Origin: JANRLF01 sp033762815 | Lineage (GTDB): Bacteria > Bacteroidota > Bacteroidia > Chitinophagales > CAIOSU01 | Assembly (NCBI GenBank): GCA_033762815.1 | Contig: JANRLF010000001.1 | Location: 1-64,000, forward strand | Reading direction: 5' to 3' | DNA: 64,000 nucleotides | Shown: in pieces, positions 8,537-17,792 of the stretch | Layout: each line of letters begins with the position of its first letter | Position numbering within the stretch: position 1 is the stretch's first letter | Made by a program: the position numbers and the translations under genes | The notes under the pieces: generated by a model | Seen by the model: the letters and a program-made list of their open reading frames with translations, nothing else | What the model was told of the DNA's origin: nothing | The model's database searches: none

Positions 8537-9988
8537 CTATATTATTCTTCCCTTTAAGGTTGCCGAGCTGCACGATTCTATCATCACCTGTACATAATCG
8601 CCTGGGCGGCTATTTCCCTTTGGGAAAACGACCATTTTGTTTTGGCTGGTACGGCCGCAGTTATCGTCTTCAGAACGTTTGCTTGTGCCCTCTACCAATA
8701 CCTCGAACACTTTTCCTACATCTTGTTGGTTGGCCTTCAAGGAACAACGGTTCTGAAGGGCAATCATTTCGTTCAACCTTCTTTTCTTTACCTCTTCCGG
8801 CACATCGTCCACAAACTTTTTGGCGGCAGGGGTACCTGGTCTTTCCGAATAGGCAAACATGTATGCCAGTTCATAATTCACCCATTCCATCAGGCTCAAG
8901 CTTTCCTGGTGTTCCTCCTCCGTTTCGCTGCAAAAGCCTACAATCATATCGGTTGATATGGCACAGCCGGGTATTATATTTCTAATCGCCCTAATACGTG
9001 CCATATATTCCTCGCGGTTATGGCCGCGGTTCATTTTCTCCAAAATACGGCTGCTGCCCGATTGTACCGGCAGATGGATATACTTGCAGATATTGGGATA
9101 CCTGGCAATCACCCGCAGCACTTCATCGGTCATGTCCCTAGGGTTGCTGGTGGAAAAGCGTACCCGCAGTTTCGGGTCTATCAAGGCTACCATTTCCATT
9201 AGCTGTGCAAAGGTGACCGCATTGCTCTTAACTTCTTCCGCCTGCTTTTCAAAGTCTTTTTTAGGCCCGCCACCATACCAAAGGTAAGAATCCACGTTTT
9301 GGCCCAGAAGGGTTACTTCCCGGTAGCCTTGTTCGAACAACTGCCTGCATTCCTCCACGATTGATTGGGGGTCGCGGCTGCGTTCACGGCCACGCGTAAA
9401 GGGTACCACGCAAAAGGAGCACATGTTGTCGCACCCACGGGTAATGGAAACAAAGGCAGTGATGCCGTTGCTGTTGAGGCGCACTGGGCTGATATCCGCA
9501 TAGGTCTCTTCCCTTGATAGCAGTACGTTGATGGCTTTTTGCCCTTCATCGGCAGTATTAACCAGCCCGGGCAGGTCGCGGTAGGCATCGGGACCCACCA
9601 CAATATCCACCAGCTTTTCCTCTTCCAGAAATTTGGCCTTCAACCGCTCGGCCATACAGCCCAACACCCCTACCAAGGCTTCGGGCTTGTTGCGCTTTAC
9701 GATCTTGAAGTCATTGAGCCGCTGCCTAACCCGTAGTTCCGCATTTTCCCTGATGGCGCAGGTGTTCACCAATATCAGGTCTGCCTCCAAAAAGTTACGG
9801 GTAGCACTAAAACCTTCCTCTTTTAGGATGGAAGCAACAATTTCACTGTCGCTGAAATTCATTTGGCAGCCATAGCTTTCAATAAAGAATTTCCTGCCTT
9901 CCTGCTGCATGGCTTCATCCATGTAGGCCTCTCCTTGACGGGTTTCGTCAATCACTTTTACGGGCAGTTCAAAACCGTTTTCCATCAT
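8537..9988 (-). CDS. miaB: tRNA-2-methylthio-N6-dimethylallyladenosine synthase
   Basis: Radical-SAM methylthiotransferase that adds the 2-methylthio group to i6A37 of tRNAs reading UNN codons. With the start at 9988 (483 aa), the first [4Fe-4S] cluster ligands are Cys41, Cys77 and Cys111 and the radical-SAM triad is Cys186, Cys190, Cys193 (CDNMCSFC). A TRAM RNA-binding domain closes the protein. The longer frame reaches ATG at 10021, but a TATCTTTG promoter element sits inside those extra codons (10009-10016), so I prefer the tandem ATGs at 9988/9985. It is the first gene of a seven-gene operon running to 3154. Confidence 0.95.
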   Translation of the reverse strand: MMENGFELPVKVIDETRQGEAYMDEAMQQEGRKFFIESYGCQMNFSDSEIVASILKEEGFSATRNFLEADLILVNTCAIRENAELRVRQRLNDFKIVKRNKPEALVGVLGCMAERLKAKFLEEEKLVDIVVGPDAYRDLPGLVNTADEGQKAINVLLSREETYADISPVRLNSNGITAFVSITRGCDNMCSFCVVPFTRGRERSRDPQSIVEECRQLFEQGYREVTLLGQNVDSYLWYGGGPKKDFEKQAEEVKSNAVTFAQLMEMVALIDPKLRVRFSTSNPRDMTDEVLRVIARYPNICKYIHLPVQSGSSRILEKMNRGHNREEYMARIRAIRNIIPGCAISTDMIVGFCSETEEEHQESLSLMEWVNYELAYMFAYSERPGTPAAKKFVDDVPEEVKKRRLNEMIALQNRCSLKANQQDVGKVFEVLVEGTSKRSEDDNCGRTSQNKMVVFPKGNSRPGDYVQVMIESCSSATLKGRII

Positions 9989-10008
9989 CTGCTGCAAAAT
10001 AAGGACGA

Positions 10009-10016
10009 CAAAGATA
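10009..10016 (-). promoter_or_regulatory. Putative -7 promoter element of the miaB operon
   Basis: The minus strand reads TATCTTTG, a full match to TAnnTTTG. Transcription would begin near 10004, leaving a leader of about 15 nt before ATG 9988. No -33 TTTG is found at 19-21 nt. Confidence 0.5.
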
Positions 10017-10072
10017 AGCATTTATTGCCACAAATGACAGAATGGCAGTTGTTAGGGAATGTTTATTCAGTG

Positions 10073-10867
10073 TTACGGGTAAAAAATAAAAGTTCTTTTA
10101 CTTGTTGAATAAGCATTAAAATAACCCAAAGCACCACCGCTTATATTACTTATCGGGTTAGCAGGAGTAGCAGTATTATCGTCTGTTACCAATTGCAAGC
10201 TATTGTAATAGGTAAAAACTCCTCTATCAACGGTGCGAAGGTCGATATAGGCCGTATCGCCGGGGTTGATTTGCCTTTGGGCTTCCCCGAATCCGTTTCG
10301 CAATACTTCATCCACCGTTTCGCCATCGGTCAGTTCATCATCGCGCACAAACACGAGTACGCGGCTACTTGAATTGACCCTTTCTATGATTTGATAGTAA
10401 TTTCCCCTTCCGGCAGGGTCGTTATAGACTGGTATAACATCATAATCTTCGTCGAATAACGATTTGGAAATGAGAATACTGTCCAAAGTTACCAGTTGGG
10501 GCATGCTGCTGGTGGATGTAAACTCATTGCCTTCTATCAATATGCGCAATCGGTAGGTATGGCCAGCAATACCTACCAAATTTTGGCTGCGGTATTGGCC
10601 TGGTTCAACTTCGATGAGTGTATCCGTATAAGCTGCGGTTTCATCGGTAATGGTTACCAAGCCACCTGTAGCAGGTGGAAACTGGTTAGTTTCATCAAAG
10701 TTTTTTGACCGCGTAATACTTACTGTGTAGGGGCCGCTTTCATTGCTTACATTGCCTTCAATCACGTATTGCGGCGATGAGGAGTTAAGGTCAACATCTA
10801 TCACCTTTTCACAGGAAAAGAGCATGACAGTAATTGAAAGCAGTAAAAGGGTTTTCAGATATGGCAT
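10073..10867 (-). CDS. DUF4249 lipoprotein, partner of the TonB receptor
   Basis: The 264-residue product is a predicted lipoprotein: hydrophobic N-terminus and lipobox with Cys19 (VMLFSCEKVIDVDL). The body matches the DUF4249 pattern (YVIEGNVSNESGPYTVSITRS, then TYRLRILIEG). In Bacteroidota this family is regularly encoded directly after a SusC-like TonB receptor with a carboxypeptidase-regulatory N-domain, as here (2-base gap). The protein is probably exposed on the outer membrane and works with that receptor. The ligand is unknown. Confidence 0.85.
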   Translation of the reverse strand: MPYLKTLLLLSITVMLFSCEKVIDVDLNSSSPQYVIEGNVSNESGPYTVSITRSKNFDETNQFPPATGGLVTITDETAAYTDTLIEVEPGQYRSQNLVGIAGHTYRLRILIEGNEFTSTSSMPQLVTLDSILISKSLFDEDYDVIPVYNDPAGRGNYYQIIERVNSSSRVLVFVRDDELTDGETVDEVLRNGFGEAQRQINPGDTAYIDLRTVDRGVFTYYNSLQLVTDDNTATPANPISNISGGALGYFNAYSTSKRTFIFYP

Positions 10868-10869
10868 GC

Positions 10870-13185
10870 TCAGAAAATTTTAAAATTGTAGGAAATGGAT
10901 GGCACCCAACGGAATAGCGAGGTTTGCACGGCCTGAGTTACATTGGGGTCGGTTTCACTTTGCTCGAAGGTAATTACGTAAGCATTTTCGCGGCCATAGG
11001 CATTGTAGAGGCTAAAAGCCAATTCGGAAGAATAGTGTTTGTGTTTTTTCAGTTGCAATGTGGCTCCTAGGTCCAAGCGGTGGTAGGCTGGCATGCGGTA
11101 ACCATTGCGTTCGGTATAGTAAAACACTATGTTGTTGTTTACCTCGTATTTGCCACTTGGAAAACTGACCGCGCTGCCCGTGTAGTAAACAAAACTTGCT
11201 GACACCGTCCATTTTTTGTTGATGGAATAAATGCCTACAAACGATAAATCGTGGGTACGGTCTTGACGGGCAGGGTACCAATTGCCGCCGTTAATTTCGG
11301 TTATCTGCCTTTCGGTACGCGATAGGGTGTAGCCTACCCACCCCGTAAACTTTCCTGTTTTTTTCTTCAGCAGCAACTCAATACCGTAAGCCCGTCCTCT
11401 ACCAAAGAGTAGCTCAGGTTCTATGGGGTCATTGGTGTTTACATTGGCCCCATTTTTATAATCCACTTGGTTTTGCATGGCTTTGTAGTAAGTTTCGATA
11501 CTTAACTCAAACATGTTTTTGTGGAAATTGAGAAAGTAGCCTAGCGATACTTGGTCGGCGATTTCCGGGCGAATGATATTGTTGGTAGGTACCCATTTAT
11601 CAGTAGGGCTGCCCGTGGTGGAATTGGTTATGAGATGTAGATACTGGCTGTTACGGGCATATCCAGCTTTAATGGATGAGTGCTCATTGATCAGATAACT
11701 GGCATTGAGTCGTGGTTCGGGATTGGCGTAGGTTTTTACAAATGCCTTGGTAGTTGCCAGGGTGTCAATTATTTCATTCTCATCGTTCAGCTCATAAAAG
11801 TTGCTGCCCTTTAGGGAGGAGAAAATGCTCAGACGCAATCCGTAATCGATATTCAGTTTTTCCGTTGCTTTCCAACTGCTAGTGGCGTATAAGGCATTTT
11901 CCCAAGAATAGGTATCGGGCAGGTTGGATATGGAGAAATCTCCAGTAAACTCGCCAGGGGTAATGGTGTGATAAATACTGTTGGCCCCGAAACGCCAACT
12001 GCTATTAGGGTTGGGATAAAACTGAAATTCTTGCTTCAGGTTCAGGTCGCGTATTGCTGAATGAATGGTGGCCTCCACACCCCCTGCATTGATGTCAATA
12101 TTGTAATTGTAATCGCTATAAATAAAGGACGTGTTCGAAAACCAGCGGTCATTAATGATATGGTTCCATCTCAGAGTGGCGGTAGTATTTCCCCAATTGA
12201 TGCCAAACAGGTCTTCTAGGCCGAGTTTGTCCTTACCGAAATAGCCTGAAAGATATAACTGGTCTTTTTGGCCCAGCTTGTAATTTAACTTGGCATTGAT
12301 GTCGTAAAAATACAGTTGGTTCCGGCTAATGGTGGTGTCGGGACTCAGTTTCAAAAATACATCGGCATAAGTACGGCGACCGCTTACCAAAAACGAGCCC
12401 TTGTTTTTGACGATAGGGCCTTCCACATTTAATTTTGACGATATAAGGCCTATGCCGCCACTTACTTGGTAGCGTTGGTTATTGCCTTCGTTCATTTTTA
12501 CATCCAGCACCGATGCCAAGCGGCCCCCATATTGGGCAGGCATGCCGCCTTTGTATAGCGTGGCATCTTTTATGGCATCGGAGTTAAAGGTGCTGAAAAA
12601 GCCCAATAAATGGGATGGATTATACACCACAGCCTCATCCAGCAATATCAGGTTTTGATCTGTTGTACCTCCCCGTACAAAGTAGCCGCTATTGCCCTCA
12701 CCTGCTGATTTTACCCCCGGCAGCAGTTGAATGGTTTTTAGTATATCACGCTCGCCAAACAATACAGGTATCATATTCAGCTCCTTTATATCTAGCTTTT
12801 CCACACCCATTTGCGCCTCAGTTACCCGATCGTTGGTGGAAGTGGCGCTTACTACAACCTCGTTCAACTGCTGGCTTTCCTGCTGTAACTGTAAGTTTTG
12901 GCGGATATCTTTGTCCAACTGAACGCTCAACGTTTGTTCCGCATAGCCTAGGGAGCTGATTAGCACTGTATAATTGCCTTCTGGCAAGGTAAGGGAGTAA
13001 AAGCCATATTCATTGGTAGTGGTACCTATACTTTTGTTTTCAGCTATTCGTACTATAGCCCCTATAAGCTGCTCCCCGCTTACCTTATCGGTGATGCTGC
13101 CGCTAAGTGTGTATCTTGTTTGTGCATATGATAAATGTACTATTGCCAGCAGCAGGCCAATAAGGAAAAAACGAATAGAGGGCAT
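10870..13185 (-). CDS. TonB-dependent outer-membrane receptor
   Basis: Energised outer-membrane transporter. From ATG 13185 the 771 residues are: a signal peptide ending SYAQ (about residue 22), a carboxypeptidase-regulatory-like Ig domain (about 25-105, GSITDKVSGEQLIGAIVRI), a plug domain (about 115-220, with LLPGVKSAGEGNSGYFVRGG and NLILLDEAVVYNPSHLLG), and a 22-strand-type barrel ending VPSISYNFKIF. A longer frame opens at GTG 13209, but the ATG gives a cleaner signal peptide. It is translated ahead of the DUF4249 lipoprotein. The substrate cannot be inferred. Confidence 0.92.
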   Translation of the reverse strand: MPSIRFFLIGLLLAIVHLSYAQTRYTLSGSITDKVSGEQLIGAIVRIAENKSIGTTTNEYGFYSLTLPEGNYTVLISSLGYAEQTLSVQLDKDIRQNLQLQQESQQLNEVVVSATSTNDRVTEAQMGVEKLDIKELNMIPVLFGERDILKTIQLLPGVKSAGEGNSGYFVRGGTTDQNLILLDEAVVYNPSHLLGFFSTFNSDAIKDATLYKGGMPAQYGGRLASVLDVKMNEGNNQRYQVSGGIGLISSKLNVEGPIVKNKGSFLVSGRRTYADVFLKLSPDTTISRNQLYFYDINAKLNYKLGQKDQLYLSGYFGKDKLGLEDLFGINWGNTTATLRWNHIINDRWFSNTSFIYSDYNYNIDINAGGVEATIHSAIRDLNLKQEFQFYPNPNSSWRFGANSIYHTITPGEFTGDFSISNLPDTYSWENALYATSSWKATEKLNIDYGLRLSIFSSLKGSNFYELNDENEIIDTLATTKAFVKTYANPEPRLNASYLINEHSSIKAGYARNSQYLHLITNSTTGSPTDKWVPTNNIIRPEIADQVSLGYFLNFHKNMFELSIETYYKAMQNQVDYKNGANVNTNDPIEPELLFGRGRAYGIELLLKKKTGKFTGWVGYTLSRTERQITEINGGNWYPARQDRTHDLSFVGIYSINKKWTVSASFVYYTGSAVSFPSGKYEVNNNIVFYYTERNGYRMPAYHRLDLGATLQLKKHKHYSSELAFSLYNAYGRENAYVITFEQSETDPNVTQAVQTSLFRWVPSISYNFKIF

Positions 13186-13299
13186 GTAAGGAATTTGGTG
13201 GACTTTCACTCAACGCAAAATGAGGGAAAATAATATCTGTAGCAACATAAAATAGGAGATTTGTTCTTTTAGTAGTGGCAATTTAACAACTCGGTGCTA

Positions 13300-14139
13300 T
13301 TATGCCTCTTTCTCCGCCCTCATTACGAAGTAGATAAGCAAAACTGCCAGGCCGGCCATAAAATGCCATAGGGAATGGCCTTGATAGATACTCTGTGGGT
13401 CGCACATGATTTTTTTCACGTCCATGGTACGCACAATGAAGGCAACCACCAGTGCGCCGAAAGCTGCAGCCAACAAAAGGCTAGGTACCCGGCTTTTGGC
13501 CAAGCGGTGGTACAGTAGGGTGGTGAACAATATCAAGGCCGCCAATAATGGAATGACCACGCCCGAATCAATGACCCATTTGAATAGATGGAACCCGCTA
13601 TAAACGAGTAGAGAAAGTGGAACAATGGTAATGGCCGCCCTTTTCCATTGGGCACGTGATGGTCTTGTAAGCCGGACGAGATTGATGACAACCGGCAAAG
13701 CAGTGACCGCATAGGTGCCCGTCATATCCCAATGCTGCCCTATGCGGGTAAGCGAAGCATGGAACAAAAAGCTGCCTCCACAAAGAAAAATGCTGGTAAG
13801 CCCATACCAGTAAGAAAGGATAGGATTGTCAACAACAAGATTGGCAGAAAACTTTGCCCTGCTATCGGCCAGGCCAAGATTGATAGCCACCATCCCGAAG
13901 AAAAAGTAAGCCATGTTAGACCAACTGTTGCTGGGCTGGCGCAGTAACTGATCCATGCGGTTTTGCTCGCAATAATGCCAAGTTTTCCCGCTGTTGCCCA
14001 ACTCCATGCCCGCCCAAGCGGTAGTAGGGTCAATCATCTGGAAGATGACGTAAAGCAGGGCACTAACCACGATGGTCGCTACGAGAGGCATGGCTAGAAG
14101 GGACCACCAAGTGCCTTTATAATGGATGGAGGGGAGCAT
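13300..14139 (-). CDS. Ceramidase-like (CREST) integral membrane hydrolase
   Basis: The 279-residue product has about seven hydrophobic segments and the signature of the alkaline ceramidase/CREST superfamily. The signature consists of an acidic N-terminal loop with CEQNRMDQLLRQPSNSWSN (57-75), SxxxH at Ser123/His127 (GSFLFHASL), Asp138 (WDMTG) and HxxxH at His255/His259 (GHSLWHF). These residues form the zinc site in characterised members. The family hydrolyses amide bonds of lipids such as ceramide. Sphingolipid- or sulfonolipid-type substrates are plausible in Bacteroidota, but this is inference. The gene stands alone between the TonB receptor and tig. Confidence 0.8.
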   Translation of the reverse strand: MLPSIHYKGTWWSLLAMPLVATIVVSALLYVIFQMIDPTTAWAGMELGNSGKTWHYCEQNRMDQLLRQPSNSWSNMAYFFFGMVAINLGLADSRAKFSANLVVDNPILSYWYGLTSIFLCGGSFLFHASLTRIGQHWDMTGTYAVTALPVVINLVRLTRPSRAQWKRAAITIVPLSLLVYSGFHLFKWVIDSGVVIPLLAALILFTTLLYHRLAKSRVPSLLLAAAFGALVVAFIVRTMDVKKIMCDPQSIYQGHSLWHFMAGLAVLLIYFVMRAEKEA

Positions 14140-14202
14140 GGTACGTTGGAAATATAAGGAGAATTATTTTCTTGGGTAACTGCTATATAGGTGCACAACG
14201 TT

Positions 14203-14260
14203 TTTGTCATTCCGAGGCACGAGGAATCTGTAGGCGGAAGATGGGATGAACCACTACCCC
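14203..14260. repeat. Dispersed intergenic repeat (TGTCATTCCGAGG family)
   Basis: The words TCATTCCGAGG, ACGAGGAATCTGTAGGCGG and AAGATGGGATG recur, in the opposite orientation, in the tandem array at 43571-44040. This is a single solitary copy upstream of tig. The remainder of 14140-14419 holds only the tig leader. Confidence 0.65.
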
Positions 14261-14347
14261 TGCAATAATGGCACATAAGCATCTTTGGCTTGTTGTTTGT
14301 CAAAGGGCATATCACTAGGCAACGCCTTTATAAAGCGGGGATTTATG

Positions 14348-14355
14348 TATCTTTA
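14348..14355 (+). promoter_or_regulatory. Possible -7 element of the tig-clpP-clpX operon
   Basis: TATCTTTA differs from TAnnTTTG only at the last base. It lies 65 bases before the GTG start of tig, and the -33 region (CTTTA near 14326) is weak. It would give a leader of about 60 nt. Confidence 0.35.
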
Positions 14356-14419
14356 CGCCCTCTTAGCCAAAAACGGCTGCCAAAATATTGTTAAACCAAC
14401 TGTATAAACCTCAGACAAA

Positions 14420-15784
14420 GTGAATATTACCAAGGAGCAGATTGACGACCTTAACGCAGTACTGACCGTCGATATCGACGTGGCAGATTATCAAGATAAA
14501 ATGGAGGAGGCCCTGAAAAACCTTCGCAAAAAGGTGGACATGAAGGGTTTCAGGAAAGGCATGGTGCCTCCTGGACTGGTGAAAAAAATGTATGGCAACC
14601 AAGTATTGGCCGATGAACTGGACAAGCTCATCAACAACCATGTAACCGAATACCTGAAAAACAACGATATCAATATCCTTGGCAACCCGCTGCCAAAAGA
14701 GGATACCGAAAGGCAGAACATTGATGCGCAAAACCCCAGCAATTACAAGTTCGTTTTTGATTTGGGCTTGGTGCCCGCTTTTGATTTGGGCGGTTATCTT
14801 GGTAAGGATACCATCCTGACACAATACTCCATACAGCCCGATGAGGCCGAAGTGGAAAAGGAAGTAGCCAATCTGCGGAAACGCTTTGGCAAAATGGGCA
14901 ATCCCGATGATACGGTGAAGGAAGACGATGTAATATACGTGCAATGGACCGAACTAACGGAAAGTGGCGAGCCAAAGGAAGGCGGCGTGGACCATGCATC
15001 GCCCATTGCGGTAGATATGATAGCCGACGCTGCAACCGTGACCAAATTGTTGGCCATGAAACCCGGCGACAGTATTGAAGTGGACATTTTCGCCCTATTG
15101 GATAAAGAAAAGGCTGAAATAGCCAAGCAGTTGCTAAATGTGGATGCAGCCAAGGCCGATGAATTGAGCCCCAATTTTAAACTGACCATCCAGCGCATCA
15201 ATAGGGTAGAACTGGCGGAATTGGACCAAGAGTTCTTCGACAAAATTTTCGGCGTAGGCGTGGTTACCACCGAAGAAGAGTTTACGGAGCATTTGCGCAA
15301 TGAGTTGGTAAAAGCTTATGCCAATGAAGGCCGCCGCAAGTTTGAGTACGACCTGATGGAAGACTTGTTGGATTCGGTAAAAATCAACCTGCCCGATAGC
15401 TTTATGAAGCGCTGGCTGAAGGTTTCCAACGAAAAACCCATTACGGAAGAGGAAGTGGAACAAGGCTATGCCGATTTCGCACGCAACCTGAAATGGCAGC
15501 TCATCGTCAATAAATTGTCAAGGGACAACAATTTAACGGTGACCGCTGAAGACATTAGGGAAGAGGTGAAAGCATCCATTCAACGCCAGTTTGGCCAAAT
15601 GCAGGGCTTCAGCCTTGACGATGAGCAACTGGACGAGTGGGCAGAAAGCATGATGAAGAACAAAGAACATGTACAAAAGACTTATGAATTTTTGATGGGT
15701 CAGCGATTAATTGACTATATTCAAAGTCAGATAACCGTGAACGAGAAACCGGTTTCATTGGAAGAATTTAAAAAACTGAACTAG
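14420..15784 (+). CDS. tig: Trigger factor, ribosome-associated chaperone
   Basis: Binds at the ribosome exit tunnel and folds nascent chains. The 454-residue length and three-part build fit trigger factor. The ribosome-binding domain (1-115) has a variant signature around KGFRKGMVPPGLVKKMYG, the central FKBP-like peptidyl-prolyl isomerase domain covers about 150-255 (starting EDDVIYVQWTEL), and a helical C-terminal substrate-binding domain follows. The start codon is GTG at 14420; no ATG fits before the conserved MNITKEQIDDLNAVLTVDI region. It is followed after 9 bases by clpP and then clpX, the classic tig-clpPX order. Confidence 0.94.
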   Translation: MNITKEQIDDLNAVLTVDIDVADYQDKMEEALKNLRKKVDMKGFRKGMVPPGLVKKMYGNQVLADELDKLINNHVTEYLKNNDINILGNPLPKEDTERQNIDAQNPSNYKFVFDLGLVPAFDLGGYLGKDTILTQYSIQPDEAEVEKEVANLRKRFGKMGNPDDTVKEDDVIYVQWTELTESGEPKEGGVDHASPIAVDMIADAATVTKLLAMKPGDSIEVDIFALLDKEKAEIAKQLLNVDAAKADELSPNFKLTIQRINRVELAELDQEFFDKIFGVGVVTTEEEFTEHLRNELVKAYANEGRRKFEYDLMEDLLDSVKINLPDSFMKRWLKVSNEKPITEEEVEQGYADFARNLKWQLIVNKLSRDNNLTVTAEDIREEVKASIQRQFGQMQGFSLDDEQLDEWAESMMKNKEHVQKTYEFLMGQRLIDYIQSQITVNEKPVSLEEFKKLN

Positions 15785-15793
15785 ATTACATAA

Positions 15794-16492
15794 ATGGACG
15801 GCAAAGAATTTAAGCAATATGCGGTGAAGCACCGTGGCATGAGCAGCCTTCACCTTGATAAATACATTACTTCTATCTACGGCGATGTGGTGAATTTGAC
15901 CCCTTACATTATCGAGGAGCGCCAATTGAACGTAGCGCAAATGGACGTTTTCAGCCGCTTGATGATGGACCGCATCCTTTTCTTGGGCAGCGGCATTGAC
16001 GATTATGTGGCCAGCGTACTACAGGCACAATTGCTCTTTTTGGAATCGACCGACCCGAAGCGCGATATACAGATTTATATCAATTCCCCCGGCGGAATGG
16101 TGTATGCCGGCCTAGGTGTTTACGATACCATGCAATATATCAGTCCTGATGTGGCTACTATCAATACGGGCATTGCCGCTTCCATGGCAGCGGTATTGCT
16201 TTGCGCCGGTGCCAAAGGTAAGCGTACTGGCCTAAAGCATAGCCGTACCATGATACACCAGCCCTTGGGCGGAGCAGGCGGCCAAGCCAGCGATATCGAA
16301 ATCACGATTAATGAGGTACTGAAATTGAAGGAAGAATTGTACGATATTTTGGCCCTGCATTCCGGACAGGAAAAGGACAAAGTGGAGCGCGATTCCGACC
16401 GTGACTATTGGCTTACCGCTGAGGAAGCCCGCGATTATGGTATGATTGACGAAGTGCTGTTGAGAAAAGTGACTAACCAGAGCGATTATTAA
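15794..16492 (+). CDS. clpP: ATP-dependent Clp protease proteolytic subunit
   Basis: Serine protease that forms the tetradecameric barrel degrading proteins unfolded by ClpX or ClpA/C. The catalytic triad is visible at Ser130 (GIAASMA), His155 (MIHQPLGG) and Asp204. The spacing from His to Asp is 49 residues, as in the E. coli enzyme. The 232-residue length includes an N-terminal extension of about 30 residues before the mature core. The last base of its TAA stop overlaps the clpX ATG (TAATG), which implies translational coupling. Confidence 0.97.
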   Translation: MDGKEFKQYAVKHRGMSSLHLDKYITSIYGDVVNLTPYIIEERQLNVAQMDVFSRLMMDRILFLGSGIDDYVASVLQAQLLFLESTDPKRDIQIYINSPGGMVYAGLGVYDTMQYISPDVATINTGIAASMAAVLLCAGAKGKRTGLKHSRTMIHQPLGGAGGQASDIEITINEVLKLKEELYDILALHSGQEKDKVERDSDRDYWLTAEEARDYGMIDEVLLRKVTNQSDY

Positions 16493-17724
16493 TGAAGAAA
16501 GACAAGGGTTATAAATGCTCGTTCTGCGAGCGCACCAAGGAGGAAACCATGATACTGATAGCCGGTATCGATGGGCATATTTGTGAAAATTGCGTGGCAC
16601 AGGCCCAGCAGATTATCGATGAGGAACTGTACCAGCAAGAGAACAAATTTTACTACAACTTGCCTAAAACCATCAAGCCTAGGGACATTTACAGTTTCCT
16701 GAACGAGTATGTGATAGGGCAGGATGAGGCCAAAAAGTTTCTTTCCGTGGCGGTATATAACCACTATAAGCGCCTGAACCAAAAGATGGACGATGATGTG
16801 GAGATTGAAAAATCGAACATTATCATCGTAGGGCAAACCGGTACGGGCAAAACCTTGCTGGCCCGTTCCATTGCCAAGTTCCTAAACGTGCCCTTTACCA
16901 TTGTAGATGCCACGGTGTTTACCGAGGCGGGCTATGTGGGCGAGGACGTGGAGAGCATCTTAAGCCGCCTGTTGCAGGTGTGCAACTATGATGTAAAGCA
17001 AGCGGAAAAGGGCATTATCTATATCGATGAAATAGACAAGATAGCCCGTAAGGGCGATAACCCCTCCATTACCCGCGATGTATCGGGTGAAGGGGTACAG
17101 CAGTCGCTACTGAAATTGCTGGAAGGCTCTGATGTGCAGGTGCCGCCGCAGGGAGGGCGCAAGCATCCTGAGCAAAAAATGGTAAAGGTTAACACGCAGA
17201 ACATTCTATTTATTTGCGGGGGCGCATTTACCGGTATTGAGAAAATCATAGCCCGTAGGGTACAGACCCAAGCCATTGGCTTTAAGGCCAATACCCGTGA
17301 GGACCGTATCAACCAAAAGAACCTGTTGCAGTACATTAGCCCTGCCGACTTGCGCAGCTTTGGCTTGATACCCGAATTGATAGGCCGCCTACCGGTACTG
17401 GCGCACCTGAACCCCTTGGATAAAAAAGCCTTGCGTGCCATACTCACCGACCCGAGGAACGCTTTGGTAAAGCAATACAAAAAGCTCTTTAAGCTGGAAG
17501 GGATTGAGCTGAGCTTTGACGAGGACGCGCTGGACTATATCGTGGAGCAGGCAGATGAATACAAGCTGGGTGCCCGTGGCCTGCGCTCCATTTGCGAGGC
17601 CATCATGACCGATGCCATGTTCGAACTGCCCTCTGCCAACGGCATTACGCATTACAATGTCACCAAGGACTATTGCCGCGTGAAACTGGGCGCGGAAAAG
17701 CTGAACCGCCTGAAGGCTGCTTAG
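16492..17724 (+). CDS. clpX: ATP-dependent Clp protease ATP-binding subunit
   Basis: AAA+ unfoldase that feeds substrates into ClpP. The 410 residues contain the N-terminal zinc domain with Cys9, Cys12, Cys31 and Cys34, Walker A GQTGTGKT (114-121), the pore loop GYVG (147-150) and Walker B IIYIDEIDK (175-183). The C-terminal small domain carries GARGLRSICE (sensor 2). Length and motifs are standard. The gene ends the tig-clpP-clpX operon. It converges on the P450 gene with 68 bases between the stops, where I see no clear terminator hairpin. Confidence 0.97.
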   Translation: MKKDKGYKCSFCERTKEETMILIAGIDGHICENCVAQAQQIIDEELYQQENKFYYNLPKTIKPRDIYSFLNEYVIGQDEAKKFLSVAVYNHYKRLNQKMDDDVEIEKSNIIIVGQTGTGKTLLARSIAKFLNVPFTIVDATVFTEAGYVGEDVESILSRLLQVCNYDVKQAEKGIIYIDEIDKIARKGDNPSITRDVSGEGVQQSLLKLLEGSDVQVPPQGGRKHPEQKMVKVNTQNILFICGGAFTGIEKIIARRVQTQAIGFKANTREDRINQKNLLQYISPADLRSFGLIPELIGRLPVLAHLNPLDKKALRAILTDPRNALVKQYKKLFKLEGIELSFDEDALDYIVEQADEYKLGARGLRSICEAIMTDAMFELPSANGITHYNVTKDYCRVKLGAEKLNRLKAA

Positions 17725-17792
17725 TTGGTTTTATGTTTACTATCTTCGGATAAACAAGTTTCGCTATTCTGGGTAGAAAAGGTACCGTTGCA

